Shown: positions 8,823 through 16,555, numbered from the stretch's first letter. The stretch is 64,000 bases of DNA from Bradyrhizobium sp. WSM471 (GCF_000244915.1 NZ_CM001442.1:5456001-5520000); one strand, 5' to 3'. The notes: a model not told the origin generated them from the sequence alone. Program-made: numbers and translations.

Positions 8823-9488
8823 CTACTCCGCCGCCTGGGCGTTGATCTCCGCGGAGACCTCGCGGATGGCGCGCGCGAGCATGTTGGGATCCTGCGCGCC
8901 GGAGACGGCGTATTTTTGCGCGAACACGTAGGTCGGCACGCCGGAGATGCCTTTCTCGGCGGCTTCCTGCGCGTCCGCCGATACGCGCGCGACGTCCTCG
9001 TCGGTCACAAGGCGCTTGCGCACGTCGTCGGCATCGAGGCCGACATCGGCAGCCGCCTGCACAAGCACGTTCAAATCGGTGAGGTCGCCGCCGTCGCGGA
9101 AGTAAAGCTCCATCAGGCGCTGCTTCATCTCGGGCGCCTTGCCGATCGCCTCGGCCCAGAGGATCAGGCGGTGGCAGTCGGTGGTGTTGGGTTGACGCGC
9201 GACAAGCTCGGGCCGATAGACGAGCCCCTCTTCGCTCGCGGCCGCGACGACGCGCCCCGCAATGCCCTTATAGGCCTCGACCGAGCCGAACTTCTTGGTG
9301 AGATACTCCTCCCGGCTGATGCCCTCGGACGGCACCCACGGATTGAGGAAGAAGGGACGGAAATTGAGCTTGACCGGAACATCGGGCACCAGCGCCAGCG
9401 CGCTCTCGATCCGGTGCTTGCCGATATAGCACCAGGGGCACACCACGTCGGAAACGACATCAATCTGGAGCGGCTTTAGGGTGCTCAT
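8823..9488 (-). CDS. DsbA-family oxidoreductase, FrnE-like
   Basis: Cytoplasmic thioredoxin-fold protein of 221 residues without a signal peptide. The N-terminal strand runs into VVCPWCYIG, a CPWC redox motif at about residues 17-20 as in FrnE and HCCA-isomerase-like DsbA proteins. The alpha-helical insert follows (residues about 60-150), then the cis-proline loop GISGVPTYVF near 183. FrnE proteins act as disulfide isomerases in oxidative stress; the polyketide-linked founding member does not fix the function here. It converges with the acetyltransferase gene, with only 8 bases between their stops. Confidence 0.85.
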   Translation of the reverse strand: MSTLKPLQIDVVSDVVCPWCYIGKHRIESALALVPDVPVKLNFRPFFLNPWVPSEGISREEYLTKKFGSVEAYKGIAGRVVAAASEEGLVYRPELVARQPNTTDCHRLILWAEAIGKAPEMKQRLMELYFRDGGDLTDLNVLVQAAADVGLDADDVRKRLVTDEDVARVSADAQEAAEKGISGVPTYVFAQKYAVSGAQDPNMLARAIREVSAEINAQAAE

Positions 9489-9555
9489 GAGCGCCTCCTT
9501 GGGGCGTTGCGGGTTGTGCCCAAAGATAAGCCGAACCCATTCCGAGGCAAGGCCG

Positions 9556-10377
9556 CTAACTCATGGCTGCTGCCATTTGCCGGAGCCGCTCGGCAGTGCG
9601 CTCGTCGGCCGGGAAGAAGGTTTCCAGGGCCAGCTCCGACAGCGTGATGTCGACGGGCGTGCCGAACACCATGGTGGTGGAGAAGAAACTGAGGATCTCC
9701 CCGTCGTGTCGCAGCTTGAAGGGGATCGCGACATTGTCGCTCGACAGCGGCGCCGCGCGCGCCGGGATCGGATAGCTCTTCAGGTCGTTGTACAGCTTGA
9801 TCAGCTCGGGATCGGCGGTCGCCTCGCATTGCCGGTGCAGCCGCTCCAAGAGATGTCCGCACCATTCCGCGAGATTGACCGTGCGCGACGCCAGCGCCTC
9901 GGGATGGAAGGCGAGCCTCAGCACGTTGAAGGGCTGACCGAGCAGCCGCTGCGGAATGCCGGCGAGCAGTGGCGCCAGCATGCGGTTGGCCGAAACCAGA
10001 TTCCAGTGCCGGTCATACGCCAGCGCCGGATTGGGCTCATGCGCCCTGAGGACGAGGTCGATGGCCTGGCGGGCTGATTTCAAGGCGGGATCCTCCAGCG
10101 GGCGCTGTGGAAAGGCCGGGGCATAGCCGGCGGCGACCAGCAGCACGTTGCGTTCGCGCAACGGCACGTCGAGGCGCTCGGCAAGTCTGAGCACCATGTC
10201 GCGCGAGGGTGCGGCGCGGCCGGTCTCGACGAAGCTCAAATGCCGCGCCGAGATTTCGGCCTCTCCGGCGAGATCGAGCTGGCTCATGCGGCGGCGCTGC
10301 CGCCATTCGCGCAAATGGTCGCCGATATGGATCGGCTGGCTGCGTTCGGCCTGTGCCGCGGATGCATGTGCGTTCAT
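9556..10377 (-). CDS. XRE-family regulator with MmyB-like ligand domain
   Basis: DNA-binding protein of 273 residues. An N-terminal helix-turn-helix (about 20-75, RRMSQLDLAGEAEISARHLS and FVETGRAAPS) is followed by the VPLRERNVLLVAAGYAPAF linker and a C-terminal PAS-like MmyB domain (about 105-265) that in this family binds a small hydrophobic ligand. The gene is divergent from the two small genes at 10479 and 10748, with a 100-base gap, and probably regulates them and itself. No clear palindrome was seen in the gap. The start ATG 10377 is the only one ahead of the helix-turn-helix with suitable spacing. Confidence 0.87.
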   Translation of the reverse strand: MNAHASAAQAERSQPIHIGDHLREWRQRRRMSQLDLAGEAEISARHLSFVETGRAAPSRDMVLRLAERLDVPLRERNVLLVAAGYAPAFPQRPLEDPALKSARQAIDLVLRAHEPNPALAYDRHWNLVSANRMLAPLLAGIPQRLLGQPFNVLRLAFHPEALASRTVNLAEWCGHLLERLHRQCEATADPELIKLYNDLKSYPIPARAAPLSSDNVAIPFKLRHDGEILSFFSTTMVFGTPVDITLSELALETFFPADERTAERLRQMAAAMS

Positions 10378-10478
10378 GGTCGAAAACCTAGCACGCAGAT
10401 TTCGGCCCTTCCATTACGTCGGAGGTAATCGAATTGGGCCTTGGGTCGGCGCATCCTGGGTCGCATCAGGAGACGACC

Positions 10479-10709
10479 ATGATCGCACTGCTGCTCTACC
10501 GGACCATCACAGACCACCTTGTTCCCTGGGCCATGGCGCTCGCAACCCGGATGCTGGCGCGCAGCCTCAACATGCCGGAGCCGCTGGTGCATTCGACCGG
10601 CGACTATGTCGTCGCGCAGGTCACAGCCTTCGAGCACAGCGTCGGCAGGAGCCTCTGTCCGTTCCGCCTCGCCCGCCTGCTCCGCGCCTGGTGGCGCGGA
10701 TGGCACTGA
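10479..10709 (+). CDS. Small protein of unknown function
   Basis: 76-residue reading frame starting at ATG 10479 with AGGAGA six bases upstream. It has a mildly hydrophobic N-terminus (MIALLLYRTITDHLVPWAMA) and a basic, tryptophan-rich C-terminus (RLLRAWWRGWH). There are no cysteine pairs and no recognised domain. It is divergent from the XRE regulator and 38 bases before the next membrane-protein gene, so the two may form a short operon under that regulator. Support is a good ribosome site and position; I do not recognise the family. Confidence 0.5.
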   Translation: MIALLLYRTITDHLVPWAMALATRMLARSLNMPEPLVHSTGDYVVAQVTAFEHSVGRSLCPFRLARLLRAWWRGWH

Positions 10710-10747
10710 GTTTCACCTCGAGCCCAACCCAACCATGGAGACCCACG

Positions 10748-11146
10748 ATGATCGACGCATCCACCTTCCTTCGCCGCGCGCTTCTTGCCGACGCGATCTT
10801 CAGCGGCGTCGCCGCTCTCGGTTTCACTTTCGGCGCCAGCGCGTTCGCGTCACTGTTCAACCTGCCCGAAGCACTGCTGCGCGAGACCGGCCTGTTCCTG
10901 CTCGCCTACACCGCACTCGTCGGCTGGCTTGCCTCACGCGCCGCCGTGGCAAAGCCGCTCGTGGTGCTGGTCGTGGTCGGCAACGCGGCCTGGACGGTCG
11001 GCAGCATCGCGCTGCTACTCTCGGGCGCGGTGTCGCCGAACCTTGCCGGCGAGCTCATGGTCGTGGCGCAGGCAATCGCGACCGGCGTGTTTGCCGAACT
11101 GCAATATGTGGGATTGCGCAGGAGCGGGAGTGTGCTGGCCGCGTGA
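10748..11146 (+). CDS. Four-helix inner-membrane protein, unknown function
   Basis: 132 residues with four predicted membrane helices at about 10-30, 45-62, 68-90 and 98-118, short loops and a basic C-terminus (GLRRSGSVLAA). ATG 10748 is preceded by GGAGACC. It follows the 76-residue gene by 38 bases and probably shares its transcript and the XRE regulator. The fold resembles the small DoxX/DUF-type four-helix proteins, but no family signature is clear enough for a name. Confidence 0.7.
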   Translation: MIDASTFLRRALLADAIFSGVAALGFTFGASAFASLFNLPEALLRETGLFLLAYTALVGWLASRAAVAKPLVVLVVVGNAAWTVGSIALLLSGAVSPNLAGELMVVAQAIATGVFAELQYVGLRRSGSVLAA

Positions 11147-11163
11147 GGCCACATCACTCGCTG

Positions 11164-11206
11164 TCGTCGCCCGGCTTGACCGGCGACCCGGTATCCCAGA
11201 GGAAGT
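11164..11206. repeat. Fragment of a dispersed intergenic repeat
   Basis: The sequence around GTCGCCCGGCTTGACCGG and CGACCCGGTATCCCAG is half of a dispersed element whose related, more complete form occurs at 49808-49906 (GGGCGATCCGGTATT there). Elements of this type are frequent between genes in Bradyrhizobium. Only one arm is recognisable here. Confidence 0.45.
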
Positions 11207-11232
11207 CGTCGCATACGGAGAGGCTGCGGCGT

Positions 11233-11269
11233 ACTGTCATGCCCCGCTTTCGCGGGGCATGACAGTTTT
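11233..11269. terminator. Perfect 15-bp hairpin terminator between convergent genes
   Basis: ACTGTCATGCCCCGC and GCGGGGCATGACAGT pair perfectly over 15 bp with a 4-base loop (TTTC). A run of four T follows for plus-strand transcription. It lies between the membrane-protein gene (stop 11146) and the convergent SET-domain gene (stop 11290), so it may stop transcription from both sides. Confidence 0.7.
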
Positions 11270-11289
11270 GCCAGAAGCTCGAACTCAGG

Positions 11290-11850
11290 CTACGCCCGCG
11301 GGCGCCCGTTGGCTTTGCCAACAGCGACGCCGTTGAGCTTCTTCTTTTTGACGGGCTTCGCCCCCGCCTTCTGCGCTTTACGCTCCGCGCGCGCCTTCAC
11401 CTTGGCGCGTTCGACCCGTGCCTCGGCGCGCAGCTTCTTGCGCTTCTTCTCGCAAGATTCGCACTTGCAGCCGATCGGCTTCAGGTAAGCTTTGAAATAA
11501 TCGGTGCCGTAGTCGTAATTGATCTCGTCGCCCGGCTCGATGTTCTTGATGGCGCGGATGAAGACCTTGCGCTCGCGCGGCCGGACGTCGGATTCGGCGT
11601 TGGGCCGGCACGAATGATTGATGTAGCGCGCGAGGTTCTTGCGCACCGAGCCGTCGATGGTCCAGCGGCCGTTGAGCTCGAACAGGTATTTGTTCTCGAT
11701 GTCGTCGTGCTCGGGAATCCGGGAGTCCAGGATTGGTCCGTAATAACGGATAATCCGGGTGCCCTTCTTGATCGGCTTGGTTGCGAAGAGGCCGAGCCCG
11801 GTTTTCGAGCGGCCGACGCGATAAGGTTTGTTCGAGGAGGTGGCTGGCAT
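11290..11850 (-). CDS. SET-domain protein-lysine methyltransferase
   Basis: Protein of 186 residues from the ATG at 11850 (an in-frame ATG nine codons upstream is possible). SET signatures run in order: GRSKTGLGLFATKPIKKG near the N-terminus, ARYINHSCRPNAE, and GDEINYDYGTDYF. A post-SET-type GCKCESCEKK cysteine cluster follows. The last 60 residues are a Lys/Ala/Arg-rich tail (RKAQKAGAKPVKKKKLNG) resembling histone H1 tails, which suggests a nucleic-acid or ribosomal-protein target. Bacterial SET proteins transfer methyl from S-adenosylmethionine to lysine; the target here is unknown. No strong ribosome site is seen at either start. Confidence 0.85.
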   Translation of the reverse strand: MPATSSNKPYRVGRSKTGLGLFATKPIKKGTRIIRYYGPILDSRIPEHDDIENKYLFELNGRWTIDGSVRKNLARYINHSCRPNAESDVRPRERKVFIRAIKNIEPGDEINYDYGTDYFKAYLKPIGCKCESCEKKRKKLRAEARVERAKVKARAERKAQKAGAKPVKKKKLNGVAVGKANGRPRA

Positions 11851-12015
11851 GATCACGAAAAACGAGGACGCGAACAAGGCTAAAAGAGCCCAAGCGAAGC
11901 CGCTCTTCTAGAACGATTCCGCGCCGCTGTCAGGTGTCTGTCGAGCCTGTTTGAACCTTGCCCACAATCAAGACGTCTGATGGTACGGAGTTCCCGCTCG
12001 ACAAAAGGCGTCGCC

Positions 12016-12636
12016 ATGTTCCGCATCACCACCGCAGCCTTGGCCGTATTGCTCTTGGCCATGTTGCTGATGTGCAGCGGTCTCGACCGCGCCGACGCCC
12101 AATCCCTGGGCAGCCAATATACCTCGACGGCCCCGAAGGATTGCCGCCAGATCGGCAAGCCCAGCGAGCTCGACGGCAGCACCACCCGGGTGTGCAAGGG
12201 CAAGGATGGCCTCGTGGTCCTGATCGCCGAGGACGATCTTCGCGAAATCGTCTCCGTCGGCCGCAATCGCAAGGCCGCGGCCGAGGAACCGGCGGCAAAA
12301 GTCTGGTTCGCTCCGTTCAACTCGTCCGAGACCACCGTCGAATGGCGCACCGCGGCCGCCAAGCCGTTTGCGATGATCCAGCGCTGGCACATCGCCGATG
12401 GCACCGATCCCGACAAGCAGGGGCGGCCGAACACCAAGGCCATGCTGATCGTGACCCGGCTGCCACCCGGCCCCTTCTGCCACGTCGCCTATGTCGACGC
12501 GATCGCCAACCCGAACGCCAATGAGCTCGCGCGCAAGGCCGCGGACGAGTTCGCCCGCAGCTTTACCTGCGGCAAGGACGAGGTGAAGATCATCGGCGCA
12601 CGCGGCCGCGCGGTCGAGCTCGCGACGATGCGCTAG
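12016..12636 (+). CDS. Exported protein of unknown function
   Basis: 206 residues with an N-terminal signal peptide (helix AALAVLLLAMLLMCSGL, likely cleavage after ADA near residue 28). The mature part has Cys at DCRQIG, RVCKGK, PFCHVA and FTCGKDE, which could make two disulfides in the periplasm. ATG 12016 is chosen because it starts the signal peptide; the ATG twelve codons earlier would precede it with charged residues. I do not recognise the family; similar short exported proteins are common in Bradyrhizobium. It stands alone between the SET gene and the TetR gene. Confidence 0.72.
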   Translation: MFRITTAALAVLLLAMLLMCSGLDRADAQSLGSQYTSTAPKDCRQIGKPSELDGSTTRVCKGKDGLVVLIAEDDLREIVSVGRNRKAAAEEPAAKVWFAPFNSSETTVEWRTAAAKPFAMIQRWHIADGTDPDKQGRPNTKAMLIVTRLPPGPFCHVAYVDAIANPNANELARKAADEFARSFTCGKDEVKIIGARGRAVELATMR

Positions 12637-12686
12637 GCTTTCGTCTTGGCGCGACCACCGCAAAGGTTGCGTTCGTCCCGGCTGAA

Positions 12687-13412
12687 TCAGGGACCCGGCG
12701 GCTTCCCCGTCACGGGCGACATCAGCATCGCCTCGAGCAGGCGTTCAGGCGTCGTCCCCTCGGGCAGGCGGCCCAGAATATCCTCCAGCCGCCCATCGAG
12801 CAGCAGCATGGTAAAACCGTGCACCATCGACCAGGCGCGCGCGATCGCGGCGCCCTGATTGAGCGTCAGCGCGTCGCCGCTGATCTGCTCCTGCCGCATC
12901 ATGCCGACGGCATTGGCAAGCCCGGCAAAGGACGCCTCGGCGGCCTCGTGCAACGACGGCCTGGAATAGTCGAGGCGCTCGGTACGGAACATGATGCCGT
13001 ACATGCCGGGATGAGCCTGGGCATAGGCGACATAGGCTTTCGGCCGCGCCAGCGCGTGCTCGAGCGGGGTGGTGGCGGCGTTGGAGGACGACGCCATCGC
13101 CGCATTGAATTGGCGGAAGCCGACTGCCGCGAGCTCACTGAGAAGCCCGGTGAGGTCGCCGAAATGATGGGTGGGCGCCGCATGCGAGACGCCCGCCTCG
13201 CGCGCCACCGCGCGCAACGTCAGGCCGGCGAGCCCGTCACGCTCCAGCACCCGTTCGGCGGCCTGGAGCAGCGCCTCGCGCAGCGCGCCATGGTGATAGG
13301 GCGCCTCGGACTTGACGCTCGCCGGTCGTCGCGCGGGACGCGCCGGCGCGCTCGCCTTTTTTGAAGCGCGCGCACCGCGCGCAATTTCTGTCCTTATTTC
13401 GCTCTTGCCCAT
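12687..13412 (-). CDS. TetR-family regulator with WHG-type C-terminal domain
   Basis: 241 residues: a basic, disordered N-terminus of about 35 residues, then the TetR helix-turn-helix (about 40-90; LTLRAVAREAGVSHAAPTHH and FGDLTGLLSELA) and a helical ligand domain with YAQAHPGMYGIMFRTERLD, typical of the WHG subfamily. It is divergent from the carotenoid oxygenase gene. The 89-base gap carries a perfect 19-bp palindrome that recurs before the second gene group at 15306, so this regulator probably represses both and possibly itself. The inducer is unknown; a lipophilic aromatic or apocarotenoid would fit the target gene. Confidence 0.88.
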   Translation of the reverse strand: MGKSEIRTEIARGARASKKASAPARPARRPASVKSEAPYHHGALREALLQAAERVLERDGLAGLTLRAVAREAGVSHAAPTHHFGDLTGLLSELAAVGFRQFNAAMASSSNAATTPLEHALARPKAYVAYAQAHPGMYGIMFRTERLDYSRPSLHEAAEASFAGLANAVGMMRQEQISGDALTLNQGAAIARAWSMVHGFTMLLLDGRLEDILGRLPEGTTPERLLEAMLMSPVTGKPPGP

Positions 13413-13455
13413 GGGCCAGCTATAGGACGCAATATTGACAGTGTAAAGATTTCGC

Positions 13456-13484
13456 TTGACGAGAACCCCTCGTACGGCTATTTC
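13456..13484 (+). promoter_or_regulatory. Sigma-70 type promoter of the carotenoid oxygenase gene
   Basis: TTGACG at 13456-13461, a 17-base spacer, and TATTTC at 13479-13484. The same architecture with the same 17-base spacer occurs at 15238-15266. The preceding sequence TTGACAGTGTAAAGATTT is also conserved there. The perfect palindrome begins at the base after the -10 element. Confidence 0.6.
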
Positions 13485-13503
13485 ATCTTTACGATGTAAA
13501 GAT
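13485..13503. promoter_or_regulatory. TetR operator, copy 1
   Basis: Perfect palindrome ATCTTTAC-GAT-GTAAAGAT, placed just after the -10 hexamer, where a repressor would block initiation. It overlaps the ATG at 13502, which argues that the true start of the oxygenase is further downstream. A second perfect copy with a different 3-base spacer is at 15266-15284. Confidence 0.75.
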
Positions 13504-13519
13504 GAAGGAGGGATACGCC

Positions 13520-14917
13520 GTGCAGCAGGACGCAGGTGCCGAACGCCGCCACAATCTCGGTCCGATTCCGTTCGAGGCCGACGCGTCCTTCCTGAAAATC
13601 ATCGGTGAATTGCCGCGCGAACTGAACGGCACGCTCTATCGCAACGGCCCCAATCCGCAGTTCGAGTCGCCCGGCGCGCACTGGTTCGTCGGCGACGGCA
13701 TGCTGCACGCCTTTCACCTCGAGAACGGCCGCGCCAGTTATCGCAACCGCTGGATCCAGACGCCGAAATGGCTGGCCGAGCACGATGCCGGCCGCGCGTT
13801 GTTCGGCGGCTTTGGCCGCAAGCTGCCGGATGCGCCGGCGAACCTGACCGATGGGGGCGTTGCGAATACCAACATCATCTTCCATGCCGGCAAGCTGCTG
13901 GCGCTGGAGGAAGCGCATTTGCCGACCGAGATCGAGCCGGGCACGCTCGCGACGCGCGGCTATCACAATTATCAGGGCCGCATCGCCGGCAGCTTCACCG
14001 CGCATCCGAAGATCGATCCCGTCACCGGCGAGCTGGTGTTCTTCGGCTACAATGCGGCGGGTCCGCTGACGCCTGCCCTCTCTTACGGATCGATTGATGC
14101 GTCCGGCAAGGCGACGCGCTTCGAACGCTTCGAGGCGCCCTATGCCAGCATGGTGCACGACTTCATCGTCACCGAGAACCATGTGTTGTTTCCGATCCTG
14201 CCCATCACCGGCAGCATGGAGCGCGCGATGAGCGGGCGGCCTCCCTATGCCTGGGAACCGGACAAGGGCGCCTACGTCGGCGTGATCAAGCGCAAGGGCA
14301 GCGCAAAGGACATCGTCTGGTTCCGCGCTGAAGCCTGTTACGTCTTCCACGTCATGAATGCGTGGGAGGACGGTAACCGCATCATCGCCGACGTCATGCA
14401 GTTCGAGGAAGCGCCGCTGTTTCCGCATCCCGACGGTCGGCAGACCGATCCGGAGAAGTCGCGCGCCCGCCATTGCCGCTGGACGTTCGATCTCTCAGGC
14501 GACACCGACCGCTTCCAGCAGACCTATCTCGACGATCTCACCGGCGAATTCCCGCGCATCGACGACCGCCGCGCCGGATTGAAGAGCGGTCACGGCTGGT
14601 ACGCCTGCGCCAATCCGAAGCTGCCGATGTTCGGCGCGTTGTCCGGCGTCGTCCATGTCGACGGCCATGGAAAGCGTCTCGGCCATTACCTGCTGCCGGT
14701 CGGCGACACCATTTCCGAACCCGTCTTCGTCGAGCGGTCGCAGGATGCCGCGGAAGGCGACGGCTGGCTGCTGGCGGTGGTCTGGCGTGCGCGGGAAAAC
14801 CGCAGCGACCTCGCCGTGTTCAACGCCAAGGATGTCGAGGCCGGTCCCGTCGCGCTGGTGCAACTCGGCCATCGCGTGCCCGACGGTTTTCACGGCAATT
14901 GGGTCGGCGCGCGGTAG
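13520..14917 (+). CDS. Carotenoid oxygenase family dioxygenase (lignostilbene/RPE65-like)
   Basis: Fe(II) dioxygenase that cleaves a C=C bond in carotenoids, apocarotenoids or stilbenes. The four iron ligands are seen as His in TAHPK, MVHDF, VFHVMNA and FHGNW (168, 219, 283 and 464 counting from the ATG at 13502; six fewer from GTG 13520). The N-terminal NGTLYRNGPNPQFESPG and GDGMLHAFHL blocks are also typical. I chose GTG 13520 because AAGGAGGG stands seven bases before it, while ATG 13502 lies inside the operator; the protein is then 465 residues. It is controlled from the TetR palindrome. Substrate cannot be decided from sequence. Confidence 0.92.
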   Translation: MQQDAGAERRHNLGPIPFEADASFLKIIGELPRELNGTLYRNGPNPQFESPGAHWFVGDGMLHAFHLENGRASYRNRWIQTPKWLAEHDAGRALFGGFGRKLPDAPANLTDGGVANTNIIFHAGKLLALEEAHLPTEIEPGTLATRGYHNYQGRIAGSFTAHPKIDPVTGELVFFGYNAAGPLTPALSYGSIDASGKATRFERFEAPYASMVHDFIVTENHVLFPILPITGSMERAMSGRPPYAWEPDKGAYVGVIKRKGSAKDIVWFRAEACYVFHVMNAWEDGNRIIADVMQFEEAPLFPHPDGRQTDPEKSRARHCRWTFDLSGDTDRFQQTYLDDLTGEFPRIDDRRAGLKSGHGWYACANPKLPMFGALSGVVHVDGHGKRLGHYLLPVGDTISEPVFVERSQDAAEGDGWLLAVVWRARENRSDLAVFNAKDVEAGPVALVQLGHRVPDGFHGNWVGAR

Positions 14918-14958
14918 CTCTCCTCTCGACATCGCTGATGTCACCAAAAAGGTCTCTC

Positions 14959-15228
14959 ATGCATATGCCCTCGATCGCCGCGGACCGCCTCGCTGTCCTG
15001 ATCCTGGTCCTGATCTGCGCCGGGATCACGCTCCAGATGATCTGGCCGCGGCGGAGCGGCCAAACCATCTTGAACGGCGGCATCTTGCTCGCCTTCGTCC
15101 TTTCGATCGCCTGTGCGTTACCTGTGCTGTCGCACCTGCCCCCGGCCGGATTCATCGACGAGGTGGCCGACCAAGCCGTTGCAGCAATTCAATTTTTGGA
15201 AGTCGCTTACGTCATTTTGACACTGTAA
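14959..15228 (+). CDS. Small two-helix membrane protein, possible gene
   Basis: 89-residue frame from ATG 14959. It has a hydrophobic helix LAVLILVLICAGITLQMIW near residues 11-29 and a second, GGILLAFVLSIACALPVL near 40-58, and ends FLEVAYVILTL. The codon pattern is compatible with coding. A weak AAGG lies seven bases upstream. It follows the carotenoid oxygenase by 41 bases. Its TAA stop sits inside the conserved GTAAAG block that precedes the second TetR-type promoter, so the frame could be accidental. I do not recognise the family. Confidence 0.45.
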   Translation: MHMPSIAADRLAVLILVLICAGITLQMIWPRRSGQTILNGGILLAFVLSIACALPVLSHLPPAGFIDEVADQAVAAIQFLEVAYVILTL

Positions 15229-15237
15229 AGATTTTGC

Positions 15238-15266
15238 TTGACCCCGTCGTGCTCCTGACTTATTGA
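15238..15266 (+). promoter_or_regulatory. Sigma-70 type promoter of the second TetR-linked gene group
   Basis: TTGACC at 15238-15243, 17 bases, then TATTGA at 15261-15266. It is preceded, as at the first promoter, by TTGACA-N2-GTAAAGATTT (from 15217). Similarity between the two promoter regions is limited to these functional blocks, which suggests selection rather than a recent duplication. Confidence 0.6.
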
Positions 15267-15284
15267 TCTTTACACCGTAAAGAT
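15266..15284. promoter_or_regulatory. TetR operator, copy 2
   Basis: Perfect palindrome ATCTTTAC-ACC-GTAAAGAT directly after the -10 element and 22 bases before the ATG at 15306. The two arms are identical to those of the copy at 13485-13503. Confidence 0.75.
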
Positions 15285-15305
15285 AAGGCCTGACCGAGGC
15301 GGACC

Positions 15306-15881
15306 ATGGCGATTTTCCTGATCCTCGCGCCCTACGGCGCCTTCACCTTCCTGATGCTGATGACCTCGGCCACGATCAGCGTCTTCGTAGCCTCGGCAAT
15401 CTGTCTCGCCACCGTCGCGATCGATGTCGTGCGCGGTCGCTCGGTGAAGATCCTGGCTATGGGCTCGGCACTGCTATTCGCCGCAATCGGCCTCCACCTC
15501 GCGCTGTTCGACCCGACGCTCGGCACGCTCGGTGTCAAGCTGTCGCTCGACATCGGCATCTTCGTCATCTCGCTCGGCTCGATGCTGGTCCGCCGTCCCT
15601 TCACGCTGCAATACGCGCTGGAGGCCGTGCCGGCCGAGACCGCGGCAATGCCCGGCTTTCTCCATGCCAATTACGTCATCACCGGCGCTTGGACCGCGGC
15701 TGCGCTGCTGATGGCAGCCGCCAATCTCGTGCTGCTCTATGTCCCCGGCCTGCCGCTCTGGTCGAGCCTTGCGGTCGCCTTCGCCGCCCGCAACAGCGCG
15801 ATCTACTTCACAAAATGGTATCCCGAATATCGGCAGATCAAGTACGGTGCGCCGGCCAGCGCAACGCCCACCTCCCGCTGA
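15306..15881 (+). CDS. Polytopic inner-membrane protein, unknown function
   Basis: 191 residues with about five or six membrane helices (near 5-25, 27-43, 50-68, 78-95, 124-148 and 152-170) and a polar C-terminal tail with FTKWYPEYRQIKYG. ATG 15306 is preceded by CCGAGGCGGACC. It starts directly after the second TetR operator and is followed after 12 bases by the IspZ-family gene, so the two form an operon controlled with the carotenoid oxygenase. The sequence is loosely similar to septation-protein-like membrane proteins, but no firm family was recognised. Confidence 0.75.
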   Translation: MAIFLILAPYGAFTFLMLMTSATISVFVASAICLATVAIDVVRGRSVKILAMGSALLFAAIGLHLALFDPTLGTLGVKLSLDIGIFVISLGSMLVRRPFTLQYALEAVPAETAAMPGFLHANYVITGAWTAAALLMAAANLVLLYVPGLPLWSSLAVAFAARNSAIYFTKWYPEYRQIKYGAPASATPTSR

Positions 15882-15893
15882 ACAGGATCGACG

Positions 15894-16448
15894 ATGAAGG
15901 ACGTATTCGCCCGCCTCGCCTCCGACTTCCTCTCCGCCATCGTCTTCCTGGTCATCTACCTCATCACCGACAACGTGGTGCTGGCAACGTCGGTGGCGAT
16001 TGCCGGCGCGCTTGCGCAAGTGATTTATGCGCGGGTCAAAGGGCAGCAGCTGAGCTTCATGACCTATGCCAGTCTGGGACTCGTCATCGTGCTCGGCGCG
16101 GTCACGCTGCTCACACATGATCCCCGCTTCATGCTGGCAAAGCCGGCGATCGCGCATTTCGCGATCGGCGTCATCATGCTCAAGCGCGGCTGGATGCTGC
16201 GCTACATGCCGCCGATCGTCACCGAGACCGTCCCTGAATATGTAACTGCCGCGGGTTATGCCTGGGCCGTGTTGATGTTCGTGATCGGGGCGGGCACGAT
16301 CGCAGTCGCCTCGACCGGCGATCTGAAGCTGTGGGCGTTCTACATCTCCGTCGTCGCGGGCGGTGCCAAGATCCTCGCCTTCGCCGTGCAATATGTCGTT
16401 CTGCGGCTCATCGTCACCAGCCGCCGGCGCGCCGCCGCCCGCGCCTGA
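15894..16448 (+). CDS. IspZ/YciB-family (septation protein A-like) membrane protein
   Basis: 184-residue inner-membrane protein. The N-terminal DFLSAIVFLVIYLITDNVVL and the block LGAVTLLTHDPRFMLAKPAI match the IspZ/YciB pattern (membrane helix, TDN, then LTLLxHD and xKP). About five helices are predicted, with a basic C-terminus SRRRAAARA. YciB acts in envelope maintenance and septation in enteric bacteria. This copy lies in a TetR-regulated group with a carotenoid oxygenase rather than in a division locus, so it may be a specialised paralogue. ATG 15894 lies 12 bases after the previous stop. Confidence 0.72.
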   Translation: MKDVFARLASDFLSAIVFLVIYLITDNVVLATSVAIAGALAQVIYARVKGQQLSFMTYASLGLVIVLGAVTLLTHDPRFMLAKPAIAHFAIGVIMLKRGWMLRYMPPIVTETVPEYVTAAGYAWAVLMFVIGAGTIAVASTGDLKLWAFYISVVAGGAKILAFAVQYVVLRLIVTSRRRAAARA

Positions 16449-16555
16449 TTGCCGCTCACGCGACGTTGGTCAGCCGCCATGAGTTGCGCTATACGCTCGC
16501 CCCAGGACTGGCTGCGGATCGTCGCGGCCTGCCTGGATCTGTTCGGGAGACGGGA

